The translations under genes and the position numbers were made by a program. Below, one piece after another: positions 44,483 to 57,209 of a DNA stretch of 64,000 nucleotides. Positions within the stretch are counted from its first letter, which is position 1. Each line of letters starts with the position of its first letter. A model generated the notes under the pieces. The model ran no database searches and was not told where the DNA came from. It worked only from the letters and a program-made list of their open reading frames with translations. The stretch lies in NCBI GenBank assembly GCA_035222895.1, contig JAVYIG010005379.1, forward strand, positions 1 through 64,000, written 5' to 3'. This stretch comes from Strongylocentrotus droebachiensis (taxonomy: Eukaryota > Echinodermata > Echinoidea > Camarodonta > Strongylocentrotidae).

Positions 44483-45189
44483 TGTCCCATTATTCTGCCT
44501 AATTCAATATTTATATACCGGTATATTATGCTTTTGTAAAAGCAAATGGTACTGGTACACTGAGCAAACTTCTGGGGAAAAAGATTTCTAAAATCGAGAA
44601 GTTTGGCCATGTTTTATAGGCTGAGTTGTCGCTCCATGCATGGTGTAATTATTAAATAAAAAGAAAAGTCAGTACAGCCCTCAAAATAGGATCAGATATC
44701 TATGAACCTTCTCCCCCCCCCCCCCCCCCACTTCTTCTTCACTTTTGAAGATTGTTGGACATTTTAACTGCGTGGCAATGACTGCTATTATATGTAATTT
44801 CCAATAAATGCATATTTCCGACAACTCCACTTTCTTGTGGGCTTGGTATTTTGATACTCTGAAACAAAGCAGAAAGCCATGTTATCAATGCTAACCCATC
44901 ACATTCCCGAAGTGCGCGAGTTGCAATAAAATATTGTCGATTACTATTGCGGTATAAAATAGTCTGGGAGAAAATCAATAAGCAGCTTTGTTACTCCGAT
45001 ACAAAGCAGAAAGCCGCCCATGTTACATCAATTAAAGAGAAGGTTGAGTAAATAAAGGTGAACAATAATTTGTGAGCGTTTGTTATCATTCTTATTATGC
45101 AAGTGTGGAAGAACATCAAAGAAAAAAGTTATTCCCTGAAAATCTATTTTAAATGACTTCATATCCCAGATATGACAAGTAACAGCTTT

Positions 45190-45440
45190 AAAATGAGGCC
45201 CGATTTGAATGCCATATGTTTGTGTAGTCCCATATCAATATCTTTCTGTGTACAGTGCTTGTTACTTTACCAAGACTGGGCCAAAGTTTTTATCATTTTG
45301 ATGACTCCAAAACCTTGCACTACACACCAATACTTACATGTTTATGCTAGATGATCAACCTTTTCTGATTGCTTCCACACCGTTTCTTTCACAATGCAAT
45401 CGAAAGACCAGAACTCGACTTTATCTTTAAATGCCAACCG
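45190..45440 (+). repeat. Dispersed repeat shared with 55495-55660
   Basis: TGTAGTCCCATAT, GACTGGGCC/AACTGGGCT plus TTTATCATTT, and ACCAGAACTCGACTTTATCT versus ATCAGAACTCAACTTTATCT align in the same order. It lies just upstream of the FLYWCH relic, so may be the 5' part of the same element. Confidence 0.6.
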
Positions 45441-45547
45441 CACCATCACATTCCACAGAAGCGCGCGCTTTGCAGAGGTTCGGTTTAAGTTACATCGTTA
45501 TTTATATAATGATGTGCAAAAAAGTTGATTGTGGATTACTATTGAGG

Positions 45548-45555
45548 TATAAATA
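45548..45555 (+). promoter_or_regulatory. TATA box of the FLYWCH/MULE-type gene
   Basis: TATAAATA lies 17 nt upstream of one in-frame ATG (45572) and 77 nt upstream of another (45632). The block GAGGTATAAATAGTCTGGGA is duplicated at about 44952-44971 as GCGGTATAAAATAGTCTGGG, suggesting a repeated promoter end of the element. Confidence 0.5.
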
Positions 45556-45571
45556 GTCTGGGAGAACAGCA

Positions 45572-46223
45572 ATGGGCATCAATTATTCCCTCGACATGAA
45601 CGTATATATCAAAAAGGACAAACGACATGCGATGGAGGTAGTTGCATCAAATAAGGGTGGAATGAAGGTCATATAATGAGGGGCATATGTACACAAAAGT
45701 ATTTGAGGGCAAGATGTCCATTCTTTGGAAGTGTGTGAGGCGTACACGTGGGTGCAATGGAACCTTAAAAACAGATCTCAATCGGGCCCAACCGCACACA
45801 GCCAACCCACACAACCATTACGTTGACCTAGTAGGAGCGGAGATAGCAAAAGCGCGGCAGCAAATGAAGGCACGGGCCTCGACCACCAACGACACGCCCA
45901 AACAAATATATACGGATACGGTGAGAAATCTGCCTAGAGAAGTACAGGAAAATCTGCCAAGCCGCACCGTTATCAGAAGGACAATTCTGAATCAACGCAG
46001 AGGACCTCTGGAGCCTGCAACTCTAGCAGAATTGAACATGGATCCCGAACAAACGGTGACGGATGGGCCCAACCCAACGCAGTTCCTCCTCTACAACGGT
46101 CCCCAAGCTCGGAGTAGAATTATTGCGTTCGCCACAGAGGAGTGGATTATTTTGAGGCAATGCGTCGTAGTGACACGCCCTTATAAGGGGTCACACGTGT
46201 CGGAGGGTTTAAAATGGGGATGA
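45572..46223 (+). pseudogene. FLYWCH zinc-finger/MULE-type transposase N-terminal part, frameshifted and truncated
   Basis: The first frame (ATG 45572 or 45632) reads MEVVASNKGGMKVI and stops at 45674. After a one-base shift EGHMYTKVFEGKMSILWKC continues, then CVRRTRGCNGTLKTD...HNH: a FLYWCH-type finger (W-x-C-x6-C ... H-x-H). The following part (PREVQENLPSRTVIRRTI, FLLYNGPQARSRIIAFATEE) is the linker that in these proteins leads to the MULE DDE domain. Here it ends at 46223, before any DDE domain. Related transposases bind element ends through FLYWCH. With the frameshift and missing catalytic domain it is inactive. Confidence 0.72.
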
Positions 46224-46855
46224 GCTTCTGAATCGAGACGGTCTTTTACTTTTTGGAGCGGGTTTTTAGTTTTCGGAGCGAGTTTTCACTTTTCGGGCGA
46301 CTTCTTGTTTTTTCTCATTCTTACTCCACTTCCTTTGCCGCCATGAGGTGCTAAAGCTTTAGCAGAGTTCGGGGCGCCCATCCTATATATGTAACTTTTC
46401 GTGATTCCTCGTGATTATATGTAATTATTTGTACTAAATGCACTACTCACTTTAACACTTGACTTTTGTCGAGAACTTTCATTTCTTCGTTTGGACTTTG
46501 CTCGTCTGTGGAACGTTACACGGGCTAGCTAGTTGTAGGCTGCCACCGGCCAAACCGGTCCGAGTCACAAACATTAACACATCAACCAATTCAAAATATC
46601 AAAAAATGTTAGACATTCATACATAATATATATGCAAGCCTGATCACAAAAAAAAATCAATTTCAAAATCTATTTTCCACATTGTATTATCCTCAGGACA
46701 TGTACGAAATACAACACACAGCCATTTATAAAATTTACATTATGAAAGAAAGGAATATAATAAACTAGCCCATGCAGTAGCTGTACGTCTCGACATTCTG
46801 TGTGATAAAAGTGCTGAGATATTATGACGGCACTCATTTTTTTTGCTTGTACCTC

Positions 46856-47083
46856 CAACATTTTTACCTCTGACATTTTTATCTCTGACATTTTTACCTC
46901 TGACATTTTTACCTCTGACATTTTTACCTCTGACATTTTTACCTCTGACATTTTTACCTTTGACATTTTTACCTCTGACATTTTTACCTCTGACATTTTT
47001 ACCTCTGACATTTTTACCTCTGACATTTTTACCACTGACATATTTTCCTCTGACATTTTTACCTCTGACATTTTTACCTGGCA
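46856..47083 (-). repeat. 15-bp minisatellite (inverted copy)
   Basis: About 15 units of TTTTTACCTCTGACA, the reverse complement of the array at 43614-43870. The open frames on both strands are repeat artefacts. Confidence 0.97.
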
Positions 47084-47394
47084 CCGATAAGACTGTCGAA
47101 GCAGGTCAAATTCGGATTGGAAGGTTTCGGCGCCTTGGCCTTCAAATCAAAATCGAACAAAATCAGATGATTAACTATAACGAGATGATAATCAAATGAC
47201 ATATAAAAACAGAACAAAAGCAGCATAGAAAACGGTAACACATCAAAGAAATAAATCAACAAAAATGAGGGGAAAATAAGGTCGGGTCGATGATATAAGG
47301 AAAAGCAGGATTTGACAAAATATGATGTAAAAGAACATACAGAAACAAACATATAAAAGACCGAAGCCGATATAAAGATAGCATGAGACAAAGA

Positions 47395-47396
47395 GA

Positions 47397-47444
<48 letters not shown>

Positions 47445-47472
47445 AAAGATAAAGCTAGTATAAGAGAGAAAG

Positions 47473-47533
<61 letters not shown>

Positions 47534-47565
47534 AAGAGAAAGGGGGAGGGGGCGAAAAGAGGGAA
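47395..47565 (+). repeat. (GA)n microsatellite
   Basis: Two long (GA)n/(GAGAGAAA)n runs. Other (GA)n or (TC)n runs: 30475-30580, 41405-41530, 41695-41730, 47738-47764, 51555-51735, 52325-52395. Confidence 0.95.
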
Positions 47566-47736
47566 GGGATGGAAAGTCATATAAGAAAAGGAGGAGAGAA
47601 AGATAGAAAGTGAATTAATTGACGCTGAGATGGAGGGGGATGAGTCTGGCTGCTCCTCTCCACTTTCAACTTGAGTGATCGCAGACTTGCTGAGCTCATT
47701 ACGTGACATATTTACACCTCAAAAAGAAGCAGAAAA

Positions 47737-47770
<34 letters not shown>

Positions 47771-47884
47771 ATAAAACATCCAACTAATGGAATAATATCC
47801 CTGCCATAGAAAGGACATGTGAACCCGTGCCGGGACACATCAAGACAACGAGTCCTTTTAGCACAATAAAAGCACATTGGATAG

Positions 47885-49105
47885 TAATATGGGCGATAAG
47901 TTAAAAACAAACAATCAAAGCAAAACAAAAAGAAACGATAAGAATAAACAAGAACAACAAAACAACTAGAATTGATATAACTCCGTTTTTTAACCCCATT
48001 TGTGTGTATGTGTGTTATTGAATAGTCCCTCTCTATTTCTACAGCAATATATATTTTTGCTTACCGGTATACATGGTAGGGAGCAGGGTTGGGGATGGGG
48101 GGGGGGGGGGGGGGGGGGGAGGTTGCACTGTCACGCAGTGGCGTAGCGCGGGCAGGGGGGGGGGGGCGGGGCACTAGACAAGTTTGATGATGAATTTGAA
48201 AGCAATAGAGTACGGTAGGTTGTGGAAGGAGGGCAGTAGTATTGTCTTCCATTCACGTTTTCTTTCTCGCTCCCATTCTACCTGTACCTTTATTTTTCTT
48301 CTTTGTTAACATGATCGGAAAGATATTCAAATATTGACTCAAGGGTGATTTCAATAGCCATTTTTTCTTTGTTAACATGATCGGAAAGATATTCAAATAT
48401 TGACTCAAAGGTGATTTCAATAGCCATTTTTTTTGTACATGTATAACCGTTAGACATCATGATCAGGTTTCTTTAGTTAGTAGGAGATTGGCAGTGCCAC
48501 TGAAATTGCCTTAGGTTGACTTTTCGAAAGCCTTTACGATCGCGTTCCTTTTATTCGTCCACTCTCACCATTCGATTGGGACCTCTGTGTCCCGTGCATC
48601 CTATTTTCGCCGCTGGTACTGTTGTGTTTTATTATAGTGGGGGTGTAAAACAGTGTCACATTGACAACATCTTCAAACAGACAAGCAGGTGACAAGATCA
48701 TGTTTGGAACGTTCGTCACGTGACTGGGGGAAACGGTTGAGATCGGATGTTGAGGAGTAGTGGATAAAAAGGTTAGGGGATGTGGGCCGGGTCACCCCCT
48801 CCCCCTGCAAAATCCAATCTAACTTTAATACCTTGAATACAAAGGAAGAACCAAAATATGTGCCCCTTATCATGCGCCCCAAACGTAATTTTATCCTCTT
48901 TTCATGGATAATAATATGGGCGCTCGGTTAAAAAAAAACAAAAAAACAACAACATAGCAATACAAAAAGAAACAATAAGAATAAACAAGAACAACAAAAC
49001 AAATAAATTTATGTAATTCCTTTTTTGAACCCCCGTTTGTGTGTATGTGTGTCACTGAATAGTTCCTTTCAATTTTGTACAGCAGTAATCCATGGTAGGG
49101 AGCCT
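47885..49105. repeat. Direct duplication, about 200 bp, about 1.03 kb apart
   Basis: 47885-48085 and 48912-49105 share AAGAATAAACAAGAACAACA, TTTGTGTGTATGTGTGT.(A/C), CTGAATAGTCC/CTGAATAGTTCC and CATGGTAGGGAGC. Between them is a 66-bp tandem duplication (48301 and 48367: CTTTGTTAACATGATCGGAA) and a (G)n run at 48098-48119. Confidence 0.8.
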
Positions 49106-50640
49106 GGGTGCCCCCACCACCACCACCACAACAACAAAAACAACAACTACAATGAAACAGTGATTTACCAAAAAAAGAAAAATCAATATAATTTTTTGGA
49201 GGGTGGGGTTAAAACAGCATCTACAATTTGATGCCATTATTTTGGCATGTGGTGCGTGCGTGTGTGTGTATGTGCGTGTGTGTGTGTGGAGTTTGTTTTA
49301 TGGGTTTGTCTCTCCCCCTCCCCGGCCAGACAATCCTACATGGACCCGCTACTGTGGAGTGTAATTTCCTGCGTCGATCCCTTGATGATGTTGGCTTAGG
49401 CAGACCGAAGGGCAGGTGGTTTGAGAGAGGTCACGTGATCGAGCAAGCACTCTTACATTCTCCTAATATAGCTTCATAAAATATAAACAAAGATGTGAAA
49501 GGGGAAGGAAGAAGACGAAGGGAAGAATTATGAATAAGAGCTGGAGACATACAGCAGACTGCATGAATTGATTAACCTTTCAGTTCAATTTTTTTTGTGA
49601 AAAAATATATTTATGCACATTCAACCTTCATTTTACTTTAACATTTCGGATATCTTTAGCTATGTAAATAATAAATGTTCATCATAATGAGAATTATTTT
49701 GAAAGAAGCAGGAACAGATTTTGTAGTAAGGTGGGGTTTTAATTCCAACTTCCCTTTTCTACTGTTGTAAGAGAGCAAAGGAAGCGAGCGAAGGAAGCGA
49801 GCAAAATATTGACATTGCAGTAATAATGATTATGATACAGATGTACAAATTGTCCACTTCGCTGCTGGGGGAGGGGAGAGAGGAGAGGGTTGCGCGGCTA
49901 CAGTTCCCTAACCCCCGCCGTCCGCCTTGAACGTTAATTATTTAAATTCAATTTTGGTTACAATTATTTAAACAAAAACATGTAGGATCATTTCCAATAT
50001 TATACGGACGACGCGGCCGCAGCAATCACGTGCGTACAACATACGAGAAACCGAAGCGTGAGGAGAACTTCGGTCTGTTTCGCGACGCTGACCATGTAGA
50101 GATTAAGTCGCTGACTACCATTAATTAATAAGTTCATTCGTTTAAGTGCAGTTGTCCAAAAGTAGACGTAGATGGCGCTAACCAGTATTTGCCAAGCTAC
50201 ACTCCCTTTAATAAGACATGCTGGAGCCCCCCCCCCCCCCCCCTGTGTAGAAGAGCCCCACCACATACACGTCAATATGCTTCACCTCTCGCATACCACC
50301 CTGGTTCAGTGTGCCTGCATGCACAACTGGTAATCTTCCTACAGATCTTCGTGATAGGCTGCGTAACACTTCGAAGATTAGCAGCAGAAGAAGAGGAATT
50401 GAGAAGACCTTTTAGCATGTCTAGGCAAAATTTGGGTTGATAAGCGGACATTAGGGGGTCAAACTCGTCCTGGGTTTCGAGCTGGTGATTGCCTCACGAG
50501 GGAAGATAGTCTGAAGCAAAGATCTAGGTTACATTAGTACAAGGGGTGAGACTGTGAGAGGCAAATGAATGGAAGTAATAATTTACGCTTCATGGCAGCC
50601 TTGAAATAATTTATCGTGGTACATGTACATGTTTTAACAG
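48120..50640. other. No gene recognised; simple repeats and element ends
   Basis: Contains a hAT-like end at about 48136, a 66-bp tandem duplication at 48301-48430, (CCA)/(CAA) at 49110-49150 and a GT run at 49255-49290. No splice-phased coding segment was found. Confidence 0.5.
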
Positions 50641-50651
50641 TAATTGGGAGA

Positions 50652-50880
50652 CTATGGGCCATGGTGTCGGATAGATTTATGAGCCATTTGCAATTTTAGA
50701 TTCATCATATGAAAGTTTTGAGAGTTTCGTGTCGGATACAAATGGATTGTGTTGTTTATAACAAACATGGTTTGGAATGCCGGAGGAAGTAGGTTATTGG
50801 AGTAATTTTGACACAAAGATGGAAACCTGAAAAGTATTGATATCAACCCTGTGAAGTTATGATATTGATATATTGGTACT
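50652..50880 (-). pseudogene. LINE C-terminal tail fragment, same family as 11.6-14.2 kb
   Basis: The minus-strand frame NNLLPPAFQTMFVIN, YPTRNSQNFH, KLQMAHKSIRHHGP aligns with NNQLPPPFDNIFRF, YPTRISGNFH, KLSITHTSVRHSGP of the LINE at 13612-14178. Confidence 0.7.
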
Positions 50881-52951
50881 AAAAATTTGTTGGCAAATCT
50901 GAGAACATGTTGTTAGACCTCATGGCGAGTTTGGAGGAGGGTACGCCCCCTTGAAACACAAATTGCAACATGACTGCTTATGCTCTGCACTGTCTCATTA
51001 TCAATATATGTGGGTGGGGAGGGGGCGGACAGTTTGAAATCTACTGATTCGCTGTCAAGCCGTATTGGACATATTTTGAAGAAAAAACATTGGCAAGGAA
51101 AAGTAAAGGATAGCGAATGAAACTTTTTTTTCTTTCAAGAAATTCGATGAATTGCACGTGATTCCTATATAGAACAGATTGGAAGACTCTGAAAATTTAA
51201 TTATTCAATTGATGAAACATGATCACGTTTTCAGCTTAAAAACAGAAGTTAAGAACAACAATCCCTTCAATGATCTGCAAACACATCAAGTTTACATTAC
51301 TGCTGGTAAGTCTTAGTAGTCTTTGCTTCTCTGCTTTGGCGTTATTAAAGAGATGGAAAAAGTAGAACAGGGACACCATTGATAAAAAAAAAAAAAAAAA
51401 TCTTTTTGTCGTTCTCCTTTTCCATCCAGATGAGGGCGTGCTTGACAAACGATGCTCCTAGATAATTGATCATCTCTATCAAGCATGAGTTGACTCGCGG
51501 ATGAGAGAAAATAAGGGACAAAGGACAACAAAAATGAAGATGTTTGGTAAAAGGAACTGAAAGAGAGAGAGAGAGAGTGTGAGGGAGAGAAAGAAAGAGG
51601 TAGACAGGGAGCCAAGAGAAGGGGAAGAAGGAGAGAGAGAGAAAAGAGAGAGCGCGAGAGAGGGTGAGAGAGATGGGATGAGAGAGGGGGGGGGGGGTGT
51701 GTGAGAGAGAGAGAGAGAGAGAGAGATAGAGAGAAAAGAGAGAACGGAGGGGGGGGGGTCGAGAGATAGAATAAGAAATACGAAAAGACACAGAAGAAGA
51801 AAGATAACGATCTAGCGTAGATGTGGCCATATTTCGTTCTTCGTAATCCTAGTTAGCGATAGAGGGGAGGAGCAAGGGAGCAGGATAAAAGGCAGAACAA
51901 AATCATGAGCATGGGATGGAGTTTTAGCATTAAACCGAGGTTCGCGATACAAGGGGAATTCCACTAAAATAAAAGTGGATACAAAGCACCATCATCGTCC
52001 CCATTTAAAAACGCCGATCTTTTTTTTATGCGGACTCTACTCTACTTTCATCTCTTTATAGCATCATATTTTAGTCTGCTATTTTAATATGCCTGCGTTT
52101 TTTTAAATGTTGTCTTGCAATACTTATTTAATACCCTAATCATGTCAGGTACATTTTGCTTATAATATTTCCTTAATTATTCAATCATTTTGATATCTTT
52201 CTCTACCATGCGCCCACCCCAGAACCTTCCCTCTTCCTCTATCTCTTCGTCTCTGCTCCCTGCTCCATCTGTATCTCTTCCTCCCCTAAACCCCTCTCCC
52301 CTTTGTCTCTTCTTTCCCCTTCTCATTCTCTGTCTGTCTGTCACTCTCTCCCCCTTTCTCCTCCGTCTCTCTCTCTTTCTCTCTCTCTCTCACTCTTCAC
52401 ATACAAACTATTATCATGCTCTTTATGTAAAATGCAATTAATATTACAGTACGCCTAAGAAATCTTTAACAAATCTGAATTAATCATATACACATAACAA
52501 CAGAACATTGCAAATAATATTATATATTTCTCTTTCATTTTTTATATACCCATTGCAAAAGCAACTTTATCCACATTCATTTTTACAAGTTTCCTCTTAA
52601 ATCTGTACACATTTTTTCCTTACCTATATCCTTCCCCATATATAAATGTGCAATAGGCGATAACATACAACATGATTTTGTAGGAAAACATAACTTTTGG
52701 CAATAAGAAGGCTATCTTATAGGAAAGTGATTAGTTTCGGGAGCCATAACTTGCCTATGAAATGTGGTACATGGTCTGTTCTGTATTTGAACTTCTTCTG
52801 CACAATGCTCTGATAATCACAGACAAAACTAATTAAAGTTGCTTAATTAATCACACACAAAAGAGGGATGAATTATATCTAATATTCCATCAGCTTTGAG
52901 CCAGAAAAGCATTAACTCATAAACACTTTAATAACATAGTTAACATCTTTT

Positions 52952-53015
52952 TGACACATATTATGGCTTGTCATACCTAACAACACGTTATGTATGACAA
53001 GCCATAATATGTGTC
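52952..53015. ncRNA. Perfect 24-bp stem hairpin (possible small RNA precursor or tiny MITE)
   Basis: GACACATATTATGGCTTGTC plus ATAC pairs perfectly with 52992-53015 across a 16-nt loop (64 nt in all). The size suits a microRNA-like precursor, but perfect pairing is more usual for a young MITE hairpin. Confidence 0.35.
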
Positions 53016-53019
53016 CTAT

Positions 53020-55490
53020 CTGGCAATAACTAATGTATGCAATTCACATTCTGACTATTGAAATACAACTATTTGTAACAGGTGAATGAGACAATTTGTC
53101 CCCAGGCACCTAACAAAGATGTATGCATTAAATTTGATGAGATTACGAAAATGTCCTATCATTACAAAGCCTAAATGGGAGGTCATTATTAAGGCATGAA
53201 GTCTGGCTATGGCCTGAAAACAGGTATCCCTGGTAAGTTATTAAGATGGCCCTTCCCTACAGCATTATATGGCATGTGTTTACCACCGTTTTAAATTGCT
53301 AACATAAAGCTTATACAATTATGTAAACACAACCATGTCACTATTTCTGATATGCAAATAAAGATAGCTACATGGTGAACTTATTTTACGTGTGGACATG
53401 TGGAATTTGGAGGAGAAAAAACATATTTTGTCAGTAACTTTTACAAAAGTGTTGTATTGTAAAAGAGGCAATGGAATAGCTTTGTGTTATTTGCGCAAAT
53501 ATCAAACTTTAAAAAAAAAGTGCAATCAAATTACAGTCCTGTACGAATCCTGTAGGGCTGTGGTCTGTTTTTTTTTTTTCTTTTGTAAAATTGTTTTTAA
53601 CAAATTCTTCATGAAATACATGTCGAATGTAAGCCATTTAAAATACTTTTAAATAAATGTAGTTTTCACTTTGAAAATTTAATTCACCTTAACTTGATTC
53701 CCCTATGTTGATAACAAGCTTATAATTATCCAACATCTTAATATTTTTCCTTATCTATGATTATGAACCATTTGAAAGACTGTAATCGAACTACTTATTA
53801 CATATTCCATTTATCCCTTTAATTGTGTAAATCATTAAAAACATCCAAAACATACTTTGTGTCAAAGTTATTCATGAGGAAGACAGAAACACTTATTGCC
53901 TTTATGATCTATTCAAAACCTGGATTAAAAAACCTGTGGAAGCCTACAAGTTTAGCTGTGACCTAGAAGGGCATTATTGCATATAATTTCAGTGCAAAAA
54001 GGATTTTCTTGATGACATAGAGCATGTGCAGTAAAGTATTTAGTGTTTTACTCAAGTTATGGAGGAAAAATCACAGCACATGTACTTTAATAAAGATATT
54101 TGTTAATAAAACAATAGGACATATAAACATGCAGTATTCAATATATATGGACAGCCTGCTGCCGTAATTTTCAATCTTTTACAAAAGCTTTACAGAATAT
54201 TATAGAAATATTAGAAATATTATTCTAGCTATGTATTGCATGTGATAATGTGAGACAATGTGAGACATTTAGTAAAGAGATTATTCTATGACAGTAATAT
54301 TAAGAATGTGTAGGGCTATCACCCGTAGCTAAAGGCATAACAAAATACTGGATACTTTATATACCCTTTCAGTATTCAATGGGGTAACAGGTTTTATTTC
54401 ATACTCTAATGTTAGGAATGTTTTCCAAACCATACCCGATTGGATCTCACAGTTACCATCAAACACTCCCTAATAAAGCAAACAAAGACCAACAAAACAT
54501 AAAAATGAAAGACACCTTAAAAAGCTATTAATGAAAGAAGGTTTGAAAGCACTTTACCATCGACAACAGACTTTGCAGTTTAGTAAGACATATTCTACTA
54601 TAAGGAGTCAGTACTCATCATGTTAAAGTAACACAAGAAAACCATTAATATTAAAAACGAAATAAAACACTAGAAATAAACATGAAAATTAGATGCATTA
54701 TCCCAAATGAAGAGAAGTCTTTCTTTTTCAGACTCGTATCGATTTTCAATTTTACGTAAAAATTGTTAAAATCTTGCCCAATTAGTTAATCAATGTCCAA
54801 CTTCAAATGCTAAATTCTTTACATTTCTCAAAATTATCACTCTTCTTCTCTTTTACCGCATTATGCGGTAGGAATTCAGCGAATTTAATGTTCAGGTACG
54901 TTTTGCCACAAAAGAGAAATAAAATCTGCTAAATATGAGAGCCCTTAAGACACTCTCTGTAATTATTCTGACTGAATGTCATCACATCTCCTGGGAAGCA
55001 TAGGGCATTAATGCTGTTTTCAGGAATTCAATTAAAAGCCCTTCTGGCTATCAATTAAAAGCCCTTTAAAGGTTGACCAATGACCATCAAATTTAATACT
55101 ACTTTCTAATGGTCAGGAAAATAAGTATGTGTAATTCCTTTTGGAATAGCTCCATAAATGCACTCGATACAAAGTAGTTTCTGGTGGCAAGGAAAGGAGT
55201 TACTGAAATTAATGATCTAATCCCTATACTGGCACATGGTTTTGAGTATTAAGATACATACACAGTCTGTGTAACAAATATTGACTGTGGCAGTCCCCTA
55301 ATTTTAATTGTTCAATTAGTTGACCAAAGCAAACAAAGAGTTAAGGAGAAGGTCCAGTTCTGGGAAAGATGTAAATTGTGAACTTTTCATTACTTTTACA
55401 TCAGCGAGGAAGAGTATAATAGAAAGAAATGTCCCCTGAAGAGGGTGGCTCTTCAAATGCCCTAATATTTGAAATAATGACAAGAACAAC
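53020..55490. other. AT-rich stretch with no recognised feature
   Basis: Read on both strands; no coding motif, long repeat or inverted repeat stood out. It may be intergenic or intron DNA. Confidence 0.5.
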
Positions 55491-55494
55491 AACA

Positions 55495-55660
55495 CAACTT
55501 TAATGCCACATGTTTATGTAGTCCCATATACACATTTTTGTGTTAATTGCATGTGACCTTTCGCAAAACTGGGCTGATTTCTTATCATTTATATACTTAG
55601 TTGCTACAATGCAGTTGCATGATCAGAACTCAACTTTATCTTCAAAGTTTGCGACCATGA
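55495..55660 (+). repeat. Second copy of the 45190-45440 repeat
   Basis: See 45190-45440. No FLYWCH coding part follows here. Confidence 0.6.
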
Positions 55661-56436
55661 TCAAATTAAAATTCCTTTTCCCTATCATTGTGAACTGGTA
55701 TAATATAATCATCTGTGCCGATTCATAATATAAACAATAAGCATAATATCTTTACATGTACATCCTTTACACAAGTCAAAGTTAATATACAATTGTATCT
55801 ATATACAAATATAAGAAAAATATTCACGACAACACCAAAACTTCTCTACGGAAAAAAACAACAACAAATAACTGCTTATATCCTCATAATATTGATGTAT
55901 CTTGCAGTGGATTGTACCCCTTCATATTGAAACAGAAATCCCCCCCAAAAAAGGAATAACACAGTTAATACCGGTAATACTGATATCCTTTTTGGAAAAT
56001 AAAGTTGAATGCAGTAACATGGAATTATGAAATTACTTGGGCATCTACGTGTACATGAACATGTAGATGAAAACCTATATTTTCAATTTCGACATAAAAG
56101 AGTTTTCGGAAGCCGTACAAAAATGTATATTTTATTGCTTTGATGTTACATGTGTATAGTGTTTTATTTTGCTAGTTAAAGTTACAAAGAAAAATATATT
56201 ATGGAATGGTATAATTAGGTCAGATGTTTGCTCGTAACAACAATCGAATTTGGTCAGAATCACTAAAGTTACATTAAAAATTTTGTTCAAATATCCCATC
56301 ATTTTTCAGAAAATGATTTCTGCCAGCAGTTAGCAAACGTCTCAATTCAAGCATAAACTCTGGAATTTGATATATATTTCTGACAAATAAAGAAAATGTA
56401 GACAAAATACTATCAAATAATGATGAGGTTGTGACG

Positions 56437-56590
56437 CTTTAAAGATGTTCATGCGTGGGTATATAATCGTTTGTGAAGTTGGCAGCTTGGCGATCACTAC
56501 ATAACACTGAGCCAACGGGTATTACGCTCCTGTGCATACGTCCGTGTGCTGCCCTCTATATACCCACGCATGAGCAACTTTAACACTTGT
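56437..56590. mobile_element. MITE-like inverted repeat
   Basis: CATGCGTGGGTATATA at about 56451 is inverted as TATATACCCACGCATGAG at about 56557. CTTTAAAGATG and CAACTTTAAC at the ends also pair loosely. Confidence 0.5.
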
Positions 56591-56889
56591 TAAGTCAGAT
56601 GGATTGGTCTGTCATAACCATAAGGTGTATACAGACACAAAGAATTGTGACTTCTTGGTTTATCTTTAAAATTTAAGAACAAAATAAAATAGTTTAATGG
56701 GGATTCCGGTCCCACTCCAGATTTTTGGCTGTTTTGAACAACTCACAGGAAGGGAAGCACTGCTATGTCATCATGTACATCCCAAACTATGACACCTCTC
56801 TACAGTCAAGCTATTTCAGTTGCTGTTCAGGGCAATCAAGATGCACAGGTATGTTTTCTCTTTGAATTCCTACATGTACATGTATGTGT

Positions 56890-57200
56890 GGAGCTGATCT
56901 TCAGGACAAACATGTCCAACTCTGAAGGAGAGATTTGTAGCACTTCAGAAGCAAAACTTCCCTCTTTGAATTCTCTTTAAATTCCTTTGTGTAGGAATGG
57001 GCCGGAAGACTGGGACTGGAAAACCCCACCCAACAGAAATGTCCAACTCTGAAGGAGACATTTGTGGCACTTGATCAGGAGAAGCAGAACTTCCCTCTTC
57101 GAAGTCCTATGTGTGGGACTGAGCAAGAAGATTAGGAACGCGAGACAAAAATGCCGTCCAACTCTGGAGGAAAGATTTGCGACATTTCTTCGTCAGGAAT
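56890..57200. repeat. Three diverged tandem units with a shared frame
   Basis: GTCCAACTCTG recurs at 56913, 57041 and 57156 (128 and 115 bp apart). On the minus strand all three read a similar peptide (QISPSELDM, QMSPSELDI, QIFPPELDG). No family recognised; no splice structure found. Confidence 0.6.
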
Positions 57201-57209
57201 GGAGGACGT

